DNA of 64,000 bases from Comamonadaceae bacterium OS-1 (GTDB lineage Bacteria > Pseudomonadota > Gammaproteobacteria > Burkholderiales > Burkholderiaceae_C): contig AP026969.1 in the NCBI GenBank assembly GCA_027923965.1, positions 1,798,001-1,862,000 on the forward strand, in the 5' to 3' direction. Shown here piece after piece: positions 29,231 to 37,133 of this stretch. The position numbers and the translations under genes are program-made. The notes below the pieces were generated by a model that did not search any database, was not told the DNA's origin, and saw only the letters and a list, made by a program, of their open reading frames with translations. Positions within the stretch are counted from its first letter, which is position 1. The number at the start of each line of letters is the position of its first letter.

Positions 29231-30525
29231 TCACCACACTGCTGTTTCTGACCTTCATCGTGATGATGCTGATGGGCGTGCCGATTGGCGTGGCCCTGGG
29301 CCTGGCGGGCGCTGCGGCGATTGCCATTGCCAACAGCAGCAGCCAGTGGTTTGGCCTCCTGGCCGTGCCGCAAAACTTCTACGCCGGGCTGGGCAAGTAC
29401 CCGCTGCTGGCCATCCCCATGTTTGTGCTGGTGGGCTCGATCTTTGACCGCTCCGGCGTGGCCGCGCGGTTGGTGAACTTTGCGGTGGCGGTGGTGGGGC
29501 GCGGCCCCGGCATGCTGCCGCTGGTGGCCATTGCGGTGGCCATGTTTTTGGGCGGTATCTCCGGCTCCGGCCCGGCCTGCGCGGCCGCCGTGGGCGCGGT
29601 GATGATCAGCGCCATGAACAAGGCGGGCTACCCGCCTGCGTTTTCGGCCAGCGTGGTGGGCGCTGCGGCGGCTACCGACATTCTGATTCCGCCCTCGATT
29701 GCCTTCATCGTCTACTCCATCCTGGTGCCCGGCGCGTCGGTGCCCGCGCTGTTTGCAGCGGGCATGGTACCCGGCGTACTGGCCGGGCTGGCGCTGATCG
29801 TGCCCGCGGTGTGGCTGTCGCGCAAACACAAGATGGGCGCGCTGGAGTCCAGCATGCCCCGGCCGCCGTTTTGGGCCAGCCTGCGCGATGCCGTATGGGG
29901 CCTGGCCGCGCCGGTGCTGATTTTGGGCGGCATGCGCGCGGGCTGGTTCACGCCCACCGAGGCGGCCGTGGTGGCGGTGTTTTACGGCCTGTTTGTGGGC
30001 ATGTTCATCCACCGCACCATGACCGTGCGTGACCTGTTTCCCATCCTGCGCGAGTCGGGCGAGCTGTCGGCGGTGATTCTGCTGGTGGTGTCACTGGCGG
30101 GCATCTTTGCGTATTCGCTGTCCACCCTGGGGGTGATCGACCCCATCACCAACGCCATCGTCAACTCCGGCCTGGGCGAGTACGGCGTGCTGGCGCTGCT
30201 GATCGTGATGCTGGTCACCGTGGGCATGTTCCTCGACGGCGTGTCGATCTTTCTGATCTTTGTGCCGCTGCTGCTGCCGATTGCCAATTTTTACCACTGG
30301 GACCTGGTGTGGTTTGGCGTGATCCTCACGCTCAAGGTGGCGCTGGGCCAGTTCACGCCGCCGCTGGCCGTGAATTTGATGGTTTCGTGCCGCATCGCCA
30401 AGGTGCGCATGGAGGAGACTGTGCCCTGGGTGGGCTGGATGCTGTTTTCGATGTTCTGCGTGATGGTGCTGGTGATTGCGTTCCCGCAGTTGGCCCTGTG
30501 GCTGCCGCACCGCTTGGGTTATTGA
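29227..30525 (+). CDS. TRAP transporter large permease (DctM-like)
   Basis: The protein has 432 residues starting MITTLLFLTFIVMMLMGVPIG. It has about twelve membrane helices. Family blocks include PLLAIPMFVLVGSIFDRSG, FLGGISGSGPACAAAVG and PPSIAFIVYSILVPGASVPALF. The C-terminal LGQFTPPLAVNLMVSCRIAKV is typical of the ion-transporter (IT) superfamily DctM. It is coupled to the small permease; the binding-protein gene follows after a repeat-containing 207-bp gap. Confidence 0.92.
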   Translation: MITTLLFLTFIVMMLMGVPIGVALGLAGAAAIAIANSSSQWFGLLAVPQNFYAGLGKYPLLAIPMFVLVGSIFDRSGVAARLVNFAVAVVGRGPGMLPLVAIAVAMFLGGISGSGPACAAAVGAVMISAMNKAGYPPAFSASVVGAAAATDILIPPSIAFIVYSILVPGASVPALFAAGMVPGVLAGLALIVPAVWLSRKHKMGALESSMPRPPFWASLRDAVWGLAAPVLILGGMRAGWFTPTEAAVVAVFYGLFVGMFIHRTMTVRDLFPILRESGELSAVILLVVSLAGIFAYSLSTLGVIDPITNAIVNSGLGEYGVLALLIVMLVTVGMFLDGVSIFLIFVPLLLPIANFYHWDLVWFGVILTLKVALGQFTPPLAVNLMVSCRIAKVRMEETVPWVGWMLFSMFCVMVLVIAFPQLALWLPHRLGY

Positions 30526-30535
30526 ACTTGTTGAA

Positions 30536-30660
30536 CACCCCCAGGCTTGCCCACTGCCCCGGGATCGACTTGCAAAGCCGAGCACGCAGGTGGCCTCCAA
30601 CCCCCTTGCAGGGGGCAACACCAGCAGCCCGGCAAAGCCGGTTCTGCGGTGTTTCTGGGT
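30536..30660 (+). repeat. Second repeat family (CCCCCTTGCAGGGGG), copy 1
   Basis: Starts CACCCCCAGGCTTGC, contains the palindrome CCCCCTTGCAGGGGG and AGCCCGGCAAAGCCGGTTC, and ends GGTGTTTCTGG. It lies between the TRAP permease and binding-protein genes, where it may shape mRNA stability between them. Confidence 0.8.
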
Positions 30661-30732
30661 GAATGCAGTGGTGTTTCAAGCGCCTTTTCACGGTGTTGTT
30701 TTAGTTGTCATTAAATTAATTTAGGAGACAGT

Positions 30733-31761
30733 ATGAAAGTTCGTTCCTTCCTCGCCCTGGCCGTGGCCAGCGCGGCCCTGCTGGCCACCACCGGCAGCAT
30801 CGCCCAAACCTACAAGCCCGAGTACAAGATGTCGCTGGTGCTGGGCACCGCCTTCCCCTGGGGCAAGGGTGGCGAGATCTGGGCCAACATGGTCCGCGAG
30901 CGCACCCAGGGCCGCATCAACATCAAGCTCTACCCCGGCGTGTCGCTGATCCAGGGCGACCAAACGCGCGAGTTCTCGGCCCTGCGCCAGGGCGTGATCG
31001 ACCTGGCCATCGGCTCCACCATCAACTGGTCGCCGCAGGTGAAAGAGCTGAACCTGTTCTCGCTGCCGTTCCTCATGCCCGACTACGCCGCTATCGACGC
31101 GCTCACCCAGGGCCAGGTGGGCAAAGACATCTTCAAGATCATCGACAAAGCCGGTGTGCAGCCCCTGGCCTTTGGTGAAAACGGCTACCGCGAAATCAGC
31201 AACTCCAAGCGCGCCATCCACAGCCCCGCCGACCTCAAGGGCATGAAAATCCGCGTCGTCGGCTCGCCCTTGTTCCAGGACACCTTTACCGCCCTGGGTG
31301 CCAACCCCACGCAAATGAGCTGGGCCGACGCACAGCCCGCCCTGGCCACCGGCGCGGTGGACGGGCAAGAAAACCCCATCTCCATCTACACCGCCGCCAA
31401 GCTGCACAACGTGGCGCAAAAATACGTCACCATGTGGGGCTACGTGGCCGACCCGCTGGTGTTTGTGGTCAACAAAGACATCTGGGCCAGCTGGACCGTG
31501 GCCGACCGCGCCATCGTCCAACAAGCCGCCCAGGATGCCGCCCGCGAGCAAATTGCCATCTCCCGCAAGGGCCTGGTCGAAGCCGACCAGCCTCTGCTGA
31601 AAGACCTGGCCGCCCTGGGCACCACCGTCACCAAGCTCACGCCCGAGGAGCGCGCAGCCTTCGTCACTGCCACCCGCCCGGTGTTTGACAAGTGGAAAAA
31701 GACGATTGGTGCCGATCTGGTGGCTACCGCCGAGAAATCCATCGCCGCCCGAAAGAAATAG
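30733..31761 (+). CDS. TRAP transporter substrate-binding protein (DctP family)
   Basis: The protein has 342 residues, with AGGAG seven bases before the ATG. The signal peptide ends GSIAQ. It has the DctP blocks LGTAFPWGKGGEIWANMV, RINIKLYPGVSLIQGD and GMKIRVVGSPLFQDTFTALG with the ligand-carboxylate Arg, then PTQMSWADAQPALATGAVDGQENP. It binds a carboxylate solute in the periplasm for the adjacent permeases. The ligand cannot be read from the sequence. Confidence 0.92.
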   Translation: MKVRSFLALAVASAALLATTGSIAQTYKPEYKMSLVLGTAFPWGKGGEIWANMVRERTQGRINIKLYPGVSLIQGDQTREFSALRQGVIDLAIGSTINWSPQVKELNLFSLPFLMPDYAAIDALTQGQVGKDIFKIIDKAGVQPLAFGENGYREISNSKRAIHSPADLKGMKIRVVGSPLFQDTFTALGANPTQMSWADAQPALATGAVDGQENPISIYTAAKLHNVAQKYVTMWGYVADPLVFVVNKDIWASWTVADRAIVQQAAQDAAREQIAISRKGLVEADQPLLKDLAALGTTVTKLTPEERAAFVTATRPVFDKWKKTIGADLVATAEKSIAARKK

Positions 31762-31765
31762 GGCT

Positions 31766-31860
31766 CACCCCCAGGCTGCAGCGCTTCGCGTCTTTCGCCA
31801 ACCCCCTTGCAGGGGGCGATACCAGAGGCCCGGCAAAGCCGGTTCCTCGGTATCCCTGGA
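31766..31860 (+). repeat. Second repeat family, copy 2
   Basis: CACCCCCAGGCTGCAGCGC, the palindrome CCCCCTTGCAGGGGG, then GCCCGGCAAAGCCGGTTCC. It begins four bases after the TRAP binding-protein stop and just upstream of the ychJ remnant. Confidence 0.8.
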
Positions 31861-31938
31861 AGGCGCGCGTTCCGCCTGTTGGGTAAGCTGTTTTGCCACC
31901 AATCCTGCAATCTCGACGATCCAGCATGAAGAAAAACC

Positions 31939-31988
31939 GGCTCTCTTCCGTTTCGGGTGGCACACCACTGCCCACTCCCACAGCAGGG
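31939..31988 (+). repeat. Left terminal inverted repeat of the ISL3 element
   Basis: Fifty bases beginning GGCTCTCTTCCG. They match the reverse complement of 33269-33318 at 49 positions (GGCACACCAC versus GGCACGCCAC). Confidence 0.92.
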
Positions 31989-32026
31989 GTTAGAGTTGAC
32001 ACCCCAAGCTGAAGAAGAAAGCGGCA

Positions 32027-33268
32027 ATGCAAGAAGAGTTGTTTCGCCAAGCCCTGGGTCTGACGCAACCCTGGGATGTTGAACGCGTGGCCCTGGATGT
32101 GGCCCGCAGCCGAATTGACCTGTACGTAGTCTGGCGTGCCAGCAGTGCGCCATGCCCGGCCTGTGGCGCTGCCGAGCAAAAGATCCATGACCACCGCGAG
32201 CGCAGTTGGCGTCACCTGGACTTCTTCCAGTTCGAGGCCTACGTGCACTGTGAGCTGCCGCGTATTGCGTGTAGCGCCTGCCAGGGCACCACCCAACTGG
32301 GCGTGCCCTGGGCCCGCGAAGGCAGCCGTTTCACCCTCATGTTCGAGGCCTTGGCCCTGACGCTGGCGCGTGAGATGCCGGTCTCGGCCTGTGCGCGCAT
32401 CCTGCGCTGCTCGGATAACGCCTTGTGGCGGCAAATCGATGCCCACGTGGATCTGGCGCGCGCCAAAGAAAGCTACGCCGATACACACGTCATCGGCATC
32501 GATGAGACCTCCTCCGCCAAAGGTCACAGCTACATCACGCTGGTGCACGACCTGTCCAAAGGCCAACTGATCTACGCCACACCGGGCAAAGATGCCAGCA
32601 CGGTGCAGCGCTTTACAGAAGACTTCAAAACCCACCAAGGCAAGCTCGAGGCCATCAAGGTGGTCTGCATGGACATGTCTAAAGCCTTCATCGCCGGGGC
32701 GGCCAAGTATCTACCTGCTGCGGCAGTGGCCTTTGACGGCTTCCACGTCGTGCAGCTGGCCAACAAGGCCGTGGACGCAGTGCGGCGCGAAGAAGCCAGA
32801 GATGAGGGCTGGCTGAAGAAGACGCGCTGGTGCTGGCTCAAAGACCAAGCCCAGTGGACGGCCAAAGAGCGGGACAAGATGGACTGGATGCCCCACAGCC
32901 GCCTGAAGACGGCACGGGCGTGGCGCATCAAGGAGGCGCTGCGCGACATCTATGCAAACAGCCGCTCAGACGCAGCCCAGAGTGCGCAGTCTTTGAAGAA
33001 GTGGCTGCACTGGGCGCAGCGCTCCCAGCTGCACCCGATCAAGGAGTTGGCCAAGACCATCAAACAGCACTGGGCGGGCATCCTCACGGCGTTTGAGGCA
33101 GCCCACTTGCACACCGGCTATGTGGAGGCCGTGAATTCGTTGCTGCAAGCGGCCAAAGCCAAGGCGCGCGGCTACGGCTCAACCCGCCACTTCATCGCCA
33201 TGGCCTTCTTGATCGCGGGCAAGCTCTCTCACCTACCCGCCAATCCGCTGCGCAAGGCAAGGGCTTGA
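32027..33268 (+). CDS. ISL3 family transposase
   Basis: The protein has 413 residues. It has an N-terminal zinc-finger-like segment (CPACGAAEQKIHDHRERSWRH, then CSACQG) and a helix-turn-helix region (VSACARILRCSDNALWRQID). The DDE-type catalytic core follows: VIGIDETSSAKGHSY (first Asp), VVCMDMSKAFIAGA (second Asp), and a late Glu in YVEAVNSLLQAAKAKARGYG. It is full length for the family and undamaged. It is the only gene of the element; its stop lies at the inner edge of the right inverted repeat. Confidence 0.93.
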   Translation: MQEELFRQALGLTQPWDVERVALDVARSRIDLYVVWRASSAPCPACGAAEQKIHDHRERSWRHLDFFQFEAYVHCELPRIACSACQGTTQLGVPWAREGSRFTLMFEALALTLAREMPVSACARILRCSDNALWRQIDAHVDLARAKESYADTHVIGIDETSSAKGHSYITLVHDLSKGQLIYATPGKDASTVQRFTEDFKTHQGKLEAIKVVCMDMSKAFIAGAAKYLPAAAVAFDGFHVVQLANKAVDAVRREEARDEGWLKKTRWCWLKDQAQWTAKERDKMDWMPHSRLKTARAWRIKEALRDIYANSRSDAAQSAQSLKKWLHWAQRSQLHPIKELAKTIKQHWAGILTAFEAAHLHTGYVEAVNSLLQAAKAKARGYGSTRHFIAMAFLIAGKLSHLPANPLRKARA

Positions 33269-33318
33269 CCCTGCTGTGGGAGTGGGCAGTGGCGTGCCAC
33301 CCGAAACGGAAGAGAGCC
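33269..33318 (-). repeat. Right terminal inverted repeat of the ISL3 element
   Basis: Fifty bases from CCCTGCTGTGGG to GGAAGAGAGCC, directly after the transposase stop, followed by the second GAAAAACC target copy at 33319-33326. Confidence 0.92.
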
Positions 33319-33652
33319 GAAAAACCTGCACCCCGCCCACGCCCCGTGCCCCTGTGACAGCGGCCAGACCTATGCCGACTGCTGCGGCCCGTGGCACAAG
33401 GGCATGGATGCAGGTGTTTTTGCCCCCACGCCCGAGGCGCTGATGCGCTCGCGCTACAGCGGCTACGTGCTGGGCCTGCTGGACTACCTGCTGTTCACCT
33501 GGCACCCGTCCACCGCGCCGGGTGATCTGGAGCTACCCCCGGTCAAATGGCTGGGCCTGGAAGTGCGCAGCGCCGCCGAGGCAGGCGATGCCGGCATCGT
33601 CGAATTCGTCGCCCGCTGTCGCGACGGCGGCAAAGCCCAGCGCATGCACGAG

Positions 33653-33727
33653 ACCAGCCGGTTTGTGCGGCAGGACGGGCGCTGGTTTTACATCGATGGG
33701 CAGATGCACGGGGCGGAGTAGGGCGCT
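33653..33727 (+). repeat. 3' end of ychJ, first copy of a 75-bp direct repeat
   Basis: The last 23 codons of ychJ with the stop and six bases after it. The same stretch recurs exactly 950 bp later at 34603-34677 with six mismatches. Confidence 0.88.
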
Positions 33728-33792
33728 TTGGGGTGTGATGGAGGCCAACGTGGCTGGACCCGCTGTGCTTATGGAATCGCAAGGAAAACAAC

Positions 33793-34206
33793 ATGCTGTT
33801 AACTGATATCGCCGTCGAGCACACGCTGGCATCCCCAAAGGGAGGACCTCGTGCGACGTTTTTGGTGCATCCCTTTACCAATACACAACGCGATACCCTG
33901 GGTAAATTCGAGATCGTTCGCAGCATCCGCGAGCCAGGGGCTAAAGAAGTGAAATGCGCAACATTCGTGTCGTTTCAGCATTTGGCGGAGCTGTACGCCA
34001 AAGGTGTACTCGACGAATTCGGGTTTTCCGTTCGCATGTGCGCTGCGGATGGCAAGTACCCTGCTACGACTCCCGTCAAAAAAATACTCCCCACCAGCAT
34101 CAAACCTGGCTCATCGTTCGACCTGGCGGTTCAAGGCATCGATGTTTCACAACCAGCCAACCGCGAATTGAGAACAGCGCTGCTGCGTACCCACATCAAG
34201 CTTTAA
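33793..34206 (+). CDS. Hypothetical protein in the post-ychJ islet
   Basis: The protein has 137 residues, with AAGGA upstream of the ATG. It is soluble and mixed alpha/beta in appearance, with no signal or membrane segment (VEHTLASPKGGPRATFLVHP, CATFVSFQHLAELYAKGVLDE). I do not recognise a family. GC is lower than in the flanking metabolic genes. It is followed after eight bases by a small gene, probably in the same transcript, and both lie between the two copies of the ychJ 3' end, which suggests delivery as a unit. Confidence 0.55.
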   Translation: MLLTDIAVEHTLASPKGGPRATFLVHPFTNTQRDTLGKFEIVRSIREPGAKEVKCATFVSFQHLAELYAKGVLDEFGFSVRMCAADGKYPATTPVKKILPTSIKPGSSFDLAVQGIDVSQPANRELRTALLRTHIKL

Positions 34207-34214
34207 GGGAACCT

Positions 34215-34424
34215 GTGAAGCCATCTGATACCCATGCCGAAATCATCGCCACTTTCAAGCGGGCGGAGTCCGATGCTGCCCACAAGTTCGAATTGATCAA
34301 AGCTGCCGCCAAAAAAGGACCCAAGGCCATCCAGGCAGCTGTTGACGCAGCGGCAAAGGCGGCAAAACGCAGGGACTCGTACGCAAAGAAACTGGATGCC
34401 TTGGGTGTGGGTTTCAATGATTGA
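34215..34424 (+). CDS. Small Ala/Lys-rich helical protein
   Basis: The protein has 69 residues from a GTG at 34215, with AAGGGA just upstream. Almost entirely helical and charged (FKRAESDAAHKFELIKAAAK then AAVDAAAKAAKRRDSYAKKL). Eight bases after the 137-residue gene, so likely translated from the same mRNA. No family recognised; a nucleic-acid- or partner-binding coiled helix is possible. The GTG start is supported by the ribosome site, not by homology. Confidence 0.5.
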   Translation: MKPSDTHAEIIATFKRAESDAAHKFELIKAAAKKGPKAIQAAVDAAAKAAKRRDSYAKKLDALGVGFND

Positions 34425-34602
34425 GGCGTAAGCCGTCTATTTCCCTACACCGGTTATTGGCGACTACCCCCAACTGGCCCTAACCCGAAGGACAAGATGC
34501 TGGCGCTGCAGCGCCAGGACCAGGCGTCTAGTACTGCCGCACCGGTGGAGTCGGGCCTGTCGCTTGAGAAGATCCGCTTTCCTCACGCGGTCATTGACAG
34601 TA

Positions 34603-34677
34603 ACCAGCCGCTTTGCGCAGCAGGACGGGCGCTGGTTTTACATCGACGGGCAGATGCAAGGGGCGGAGTAGGGTGCT
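34603..34677 (+). repeat. Diverged second copy of the ychJ 3' end
   Basis: Identical to 33653-33727 at 69 of 75 bases. Changes are silent or conservative in the ychJ frame (for example GAT to GAC, CAC to CAA), and the stop TAG is kept. It thus looks like the end of a homologous ychJ from another strain, not a random decay product. No ychJ sequence precedes it. Confidence 0.88.
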
Positions 34678-34721
34678 ATTTTAAAGATAGCTGCTTGCGC
34701 TGACGGAATAAGCGCTAGGCC
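34678..34721 (+). repeat. Interspersed repeat, short form, copy 8
   Basis: ATAGCTGCTTGCGCTGACGG then AATAAGCGCTAGGCC. It abuts the diverged ychJ end and reaches into the 3' end of the convergent reductase gene. Confidence 0.75.
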
Positions 34722-35332
34722 CCCACTAGACACTCAGAATCCACCACAAACTCGGCCAGATGCGCGCGCAGCCGCGCCATGTCGTCCTCGATGGTCGGTG
34801 CCTTGAATACGTCAAAGCACGAGAACGACGGCAGCGCCTCCATGCCGCAAAACGCGTAGTTGGCGGTGTTGGCCACCAGCACGTCGTCGACAGATTTGCC
34901 CTTGAACAGGTCTTGGGCCGGGTTGTCAAATGCCTCTTGCGGCGCATTCCAGGTCAGTGACACCATGTACTGCTTGCCTTGCAGCAGGCCGCCCGAGCCG
35001 TACTGCCGGGTGGGGTCGGTGCGGGTGCGGCCATCGCCGGTGATGAAAGCGCCTTGCATCATCCCGGCGGTAAACACCTCGTCCACGTATTTTTTGTAGA
35101 TCCACGGCATGCCAAACCAGTACACGGGCGACTGCAGAATGATCAGGTCGGCCCGCAGGTGTTTGGCCACCTCGTCGGCAACAACATAGCCTTGTTCGAT
35201 GTAGGTGTGCTGCACGGTGTAGCCGCGCTGCTCCATCTCTTGCTGCACCACGTGGGCCATGGCGGCGTTGAGCTTGCCGGTGGAAATGCCCTCGTAGAAC
35301 TGGTGGGCGTGGAGGATCAAGACGTTTTGCAT
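34715..35332 (-). CDS. NAD(P)H:quinone oxidoreductase, MdaB/flavodoxin-like fold
   Basis: The protein has 205 residues starting MQNVLILHAHQFYEG. A longer open frame to 35374 is unsupported. It has a flavodoxin-like start, then ADLIILQSPVYWFGMPWIYKKYVDEVF and YGSGGLLQGKQYMVSLTWNAP, which match MdaB-type FAD/NADPH quinone reductases. These reduce quinones by two electrons, protecting against redox stress. It is divergent from a LysR gene (83-bp gap), the standard arrangement for regulator and target. Confidence 0.88.
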   Translation of the reverse strand: MQNVLILHAHQFYEGISTGKLNAAMAHVVQQEMEQRGYTVQHTYIEQGYVVADEVAKHLRADLIILQSPVYWFGMPWIYKKYVDEVFTAGMMQGAFITGDGRTRTDPTRQYGSGGLLQGKQYMVSLTWNAPQEAFDNPAQDLFKGKSVDDVLVANTANYAFCGMEALPSFSCFDVFKAPTIEDDMARLRAHLAEFVVDSECLVGA

Positions 35333-35415
35333 AGGGGTTTCCGGTTGAAGATGCTGCACTGTAGGCAAGCCCATTAAAAGGAAAAATAGCCCAATGCTGC
35401 ATGCGGTGTGAAGCT

Positions 35416-36330
35416 ATGCTTCAAAACATGCAACTCAAACAATTCGACGGCCTGATGGCTTTCTGGAAGGTGGCAGAGCACCGGGGCTTCACGGCGGCGG
35501 CGGCCGAGCTGGAGGTGTCACCCTCGGCGCTGAGCCAGTCCATCCGGCAGCTGGAGGCCCGGCTGGGCGTGCGGCTGCTGCACCGCAGCACGCGCAGCGT
35601 GAGCCTTACCGAGGCGGGCCAGGCCTACCTGGCACGGGTCGGCCCGGCGCTGGGCCAGGTGATAGAGGCAGGGGAAGAGATCAACACCTTGCAGGGCCGA
35701 CCGTCCGGCACCCTGCGCCTGAACGCCGCCCGCATTGCCACCGCCATGGTGTTGCAGCCCTTGCTGGCGGGTTTTCTGGCCGAGCACCCGCAGGTGCAGA
35801 TCGAGCTGACCAACGACGAGGGCTTTGTGGACATCGTGGAGCAGGGCTTTGATGCCGGTGTGCGCATGGGCGAAAGCCTGGCCCGCGACATGGTGGCCAT
35901 CCCCCTGGGCGGGGCGGTCACCGTGGCGGTGGTGGCTTCACCGGACTACCTGCGGCGGCATCCTGCGCCGTTGCACCCGGACGACCTGGCGCAGCACAAC
36001 TGCGTGCGTTTTCGCTTTGCGGCCACGGGGGCCATTTACAAGTGGGAATTCCAGTTGGATGGCCGGGGGGTGGAGTGTGAGGCCCGGGGCAACCTGACCA
36101 TCAGCGACAGCCTGTTCAGCCTGGATGCGGCCCTCGAAGGCGTGGGTCTGGCCTATACCTTCGCGTCGCTGGCACAGCCCCACTTACAGGCCGGGCGTTT
36201 GCAGCGGGTGCTGCAGGCGTACTCGCCCACGTTTCCCGGCTTCTACCTGTACTACCCCAGCCGCCACGACCAGCCGGGCAAACTCAAGGCCTTCATCGAC
36301 TACGTCCGCGCACGGGGCGTTGACTCCTGA
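35416..36330 (+). CDS. LysR family transcriptional regulator
   Basis: The protein has 304 residues from the ATG at 35416; ATGs at 35401 and 35428 are also in frame. The helix-turn-helix GFTAAAAELEVSPSALSQSI with HRSTRSVSLTEAG is clear, and the effector-binding part is full length. It probably controls the divergent quinone reductase gene, as many LysR proteins of this subgroup do. Confidence 0.9.
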   Translation: MLQNMQLKQFDGLMAFWKVAEHRGFTAAAAELEVSPSALSQSIRQLEARLGVRLLHRSTRSVSLTEAGQAYLARVGPALGQVIEAGEEINTLQGRPSGTLRLNAARIATAMVLQPLLAGFLAEHPQVQIELTNDEGFVDIVEQGFDAGVRMGESLARDMVAIPLGGAVTVAVVASPDYLRRHPAPLHPDDLAQHNCVRFRFAATGAIYKWEFQLDGRGVECEARGNLTISDSLFSLDAALEGVGLAYTFASLAQPHLQAGRLQRVLQAYSPTFPGFYLYYPSRHDQPGKLKAFIDYVRARGVDS

Positions 36331-36473
36331 AAAGAGAGCTGCTTACGCTCACCCCATCAGCACAAAGTGCCTAAAAATTTTGTAACTCCGTGGAACCCTG
36401 TTTTTATCTTGTCTTGGCACTCCCCAGGGTGCCACGTTGGCGCTAAGCTGGAACCCTTCCAAGGAGTACATGC

Positions 36474-36914
36474 ATGCAGATCCGACCCGCTAAAGACACC
36501 GATTTCGCCCAGTGGTTGCCGTTGTGGCAGGGCTACCAGACGTTTTACAAAACCGCCATTCCCGAGTCGGTTACCGCGCTGACCTGGCAGCGCTTTCTGG
36601 ACCCCGCCGAGCCCATGCACTGCGCGGTGGCCGAGGAGGATGGTGTGCTGGTGGGCATGGTGCATTACATCTACCACCGCAGCTGCTGGACGGCGGGCGA
36701 CTACGTCTACCTGCAAGACTTGTTCACCCTGCCCAAGCTGCGCGGCAAAGGGGTGGGGCGGGCCTTGATCGAGCATGTGTATGCGTCAGCCGCCCATGAG
36801 GCTGCCGCCCGGGTGTGGTGGCTCACGCACGAAACAAATTTGGAAGCCATGCAGCTGTACGACCGCATTGCTGACAAGAGCGGCTTTGTGCAGTACCGCA
36901 AGACCATGGGCTGA
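36474..36914 (+). CDS. GNAT family N-acetyltransferase
   Basis: The protein has 146 residues, with AAGGAG before the ATG. An overlapping ATG at 36470 is out of frame. Acetyl-CoA-binding motif A is clear in DLFTLPKLRGKGVGRALIEHVY, with the usual R-x-x-G-x-G/A loop. Motif B is TNLEAMQLYDRIADKSGFVQYRK. The acceptor is unknown. It stands alone between two repeat-like degenerate stretches. Confidence 0.88.
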   Translation: MQIRPAKDTDFAQWLPLWQGYQTFYKTAIPESVTALTWQRFLDPAEPMHCAVAEEDGVLVGMVHYIYHRSCWTAGDYVYLQDLFTLPKLRGKGVGRALIEHVYASAAHEAAARVWWLTHETNLEAMQLYDRIADKSGFVQYRKTMG

Positions 36915-36970
36915 GTCAGCGGGCCGCGGAGGCTCTGGTTTGCTATGGAAAAAGTAGCTGCTTATGCAGT

Positions 36971-36986
36971 CCAATCGAGCGATTGG
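36971..36986. promoter_or_regulatory. 16-bp inverted repeat between the GNAT and binding-protein genes
   Basis: CCAATCG-AG-CGATTGG is a perfect inverted repeat in the 219-bp gap upstream of the binding-protein/cyclase pair. It may be an operator or a short terminator stem; a few T-rich bases follow (TCTTGTTTTGG). No c-di-GMP riboswitch was seen in this gap. Confidence 0.4.
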
Positions 36987-37133
36987 TCTTGTTTTGGATG
37001 CTTTTTCATGCCCTACAATTTCACGTTTGGCTTGTAAGACCCTGAACGGTTTTAAGGCCGTAACAGTCTGTTCATCCGTCAATAGCCGTTAACCACCGCT
37101 TTCGCTGTGGGGTTCAGGCTGTTGTAATGGAGG

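Larger units (their letters stand above)
31939..33318 (+). mobile_element. Complete ISL3-family insertion sequence, 1380 bp
   Basis: Bounded by 50-bp terminal inverted repeats (31939-31988 and 33269-33318) that begin GGCTCTCTTCCGTTTCGGGT and differ at one position. It is flanked by an exact 8-bp target duplication, GAAAAACC, at 31931-31938 and 33319-33326. The family usually gives 8-bp duplications. One full-length transposase gene lies inside. The ends and gene look intact, so the element is probably still mobile. Confidence 0.93.
31926..33721 (+). pseudogene. ychJ: ychJ (YchJ/SEC-C family), split at codon 5 by an ISL3 element
   Basis: The ATG at 31926 begins Met-Lys-Lys-Asn, then the insertion sequence intervenes. 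Removing 31939-33318 and one 8-bp target copy restores one frame: MKKNLHPAHAPCPCDSGQTY, then ADCCGPWHKGMDAGVFAP, on to a TAG at 33719-33721. The SEC-C zinc motif (CPC, then CC-x-x-x-H) and the NTF2-like half ending GRWFYIDGQMHGAE identify YchJ (UPF0225). The 3' part keeps its frame; the first in-frame ATG after the element (33404) would drop the zinc motif, so the gene is very likely inactive. The insertion appears recent, since the remnant shows no further damage. Confidence 0.88.

Noticed and set aside
34497..34703. 68-codon frame over the diverged ychJ end
   Set aside because: It reads the ychJ-derived stretch in the wrong frame; the right frame preserves the ychJ ending.
36915..37133. Possible c-di-GMP riboswitch upstream of the binding protein/cyclase pair
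   Set aside because: The conserved GEMM core sequences are not present; only a 16-bp inverted repeat is seen.
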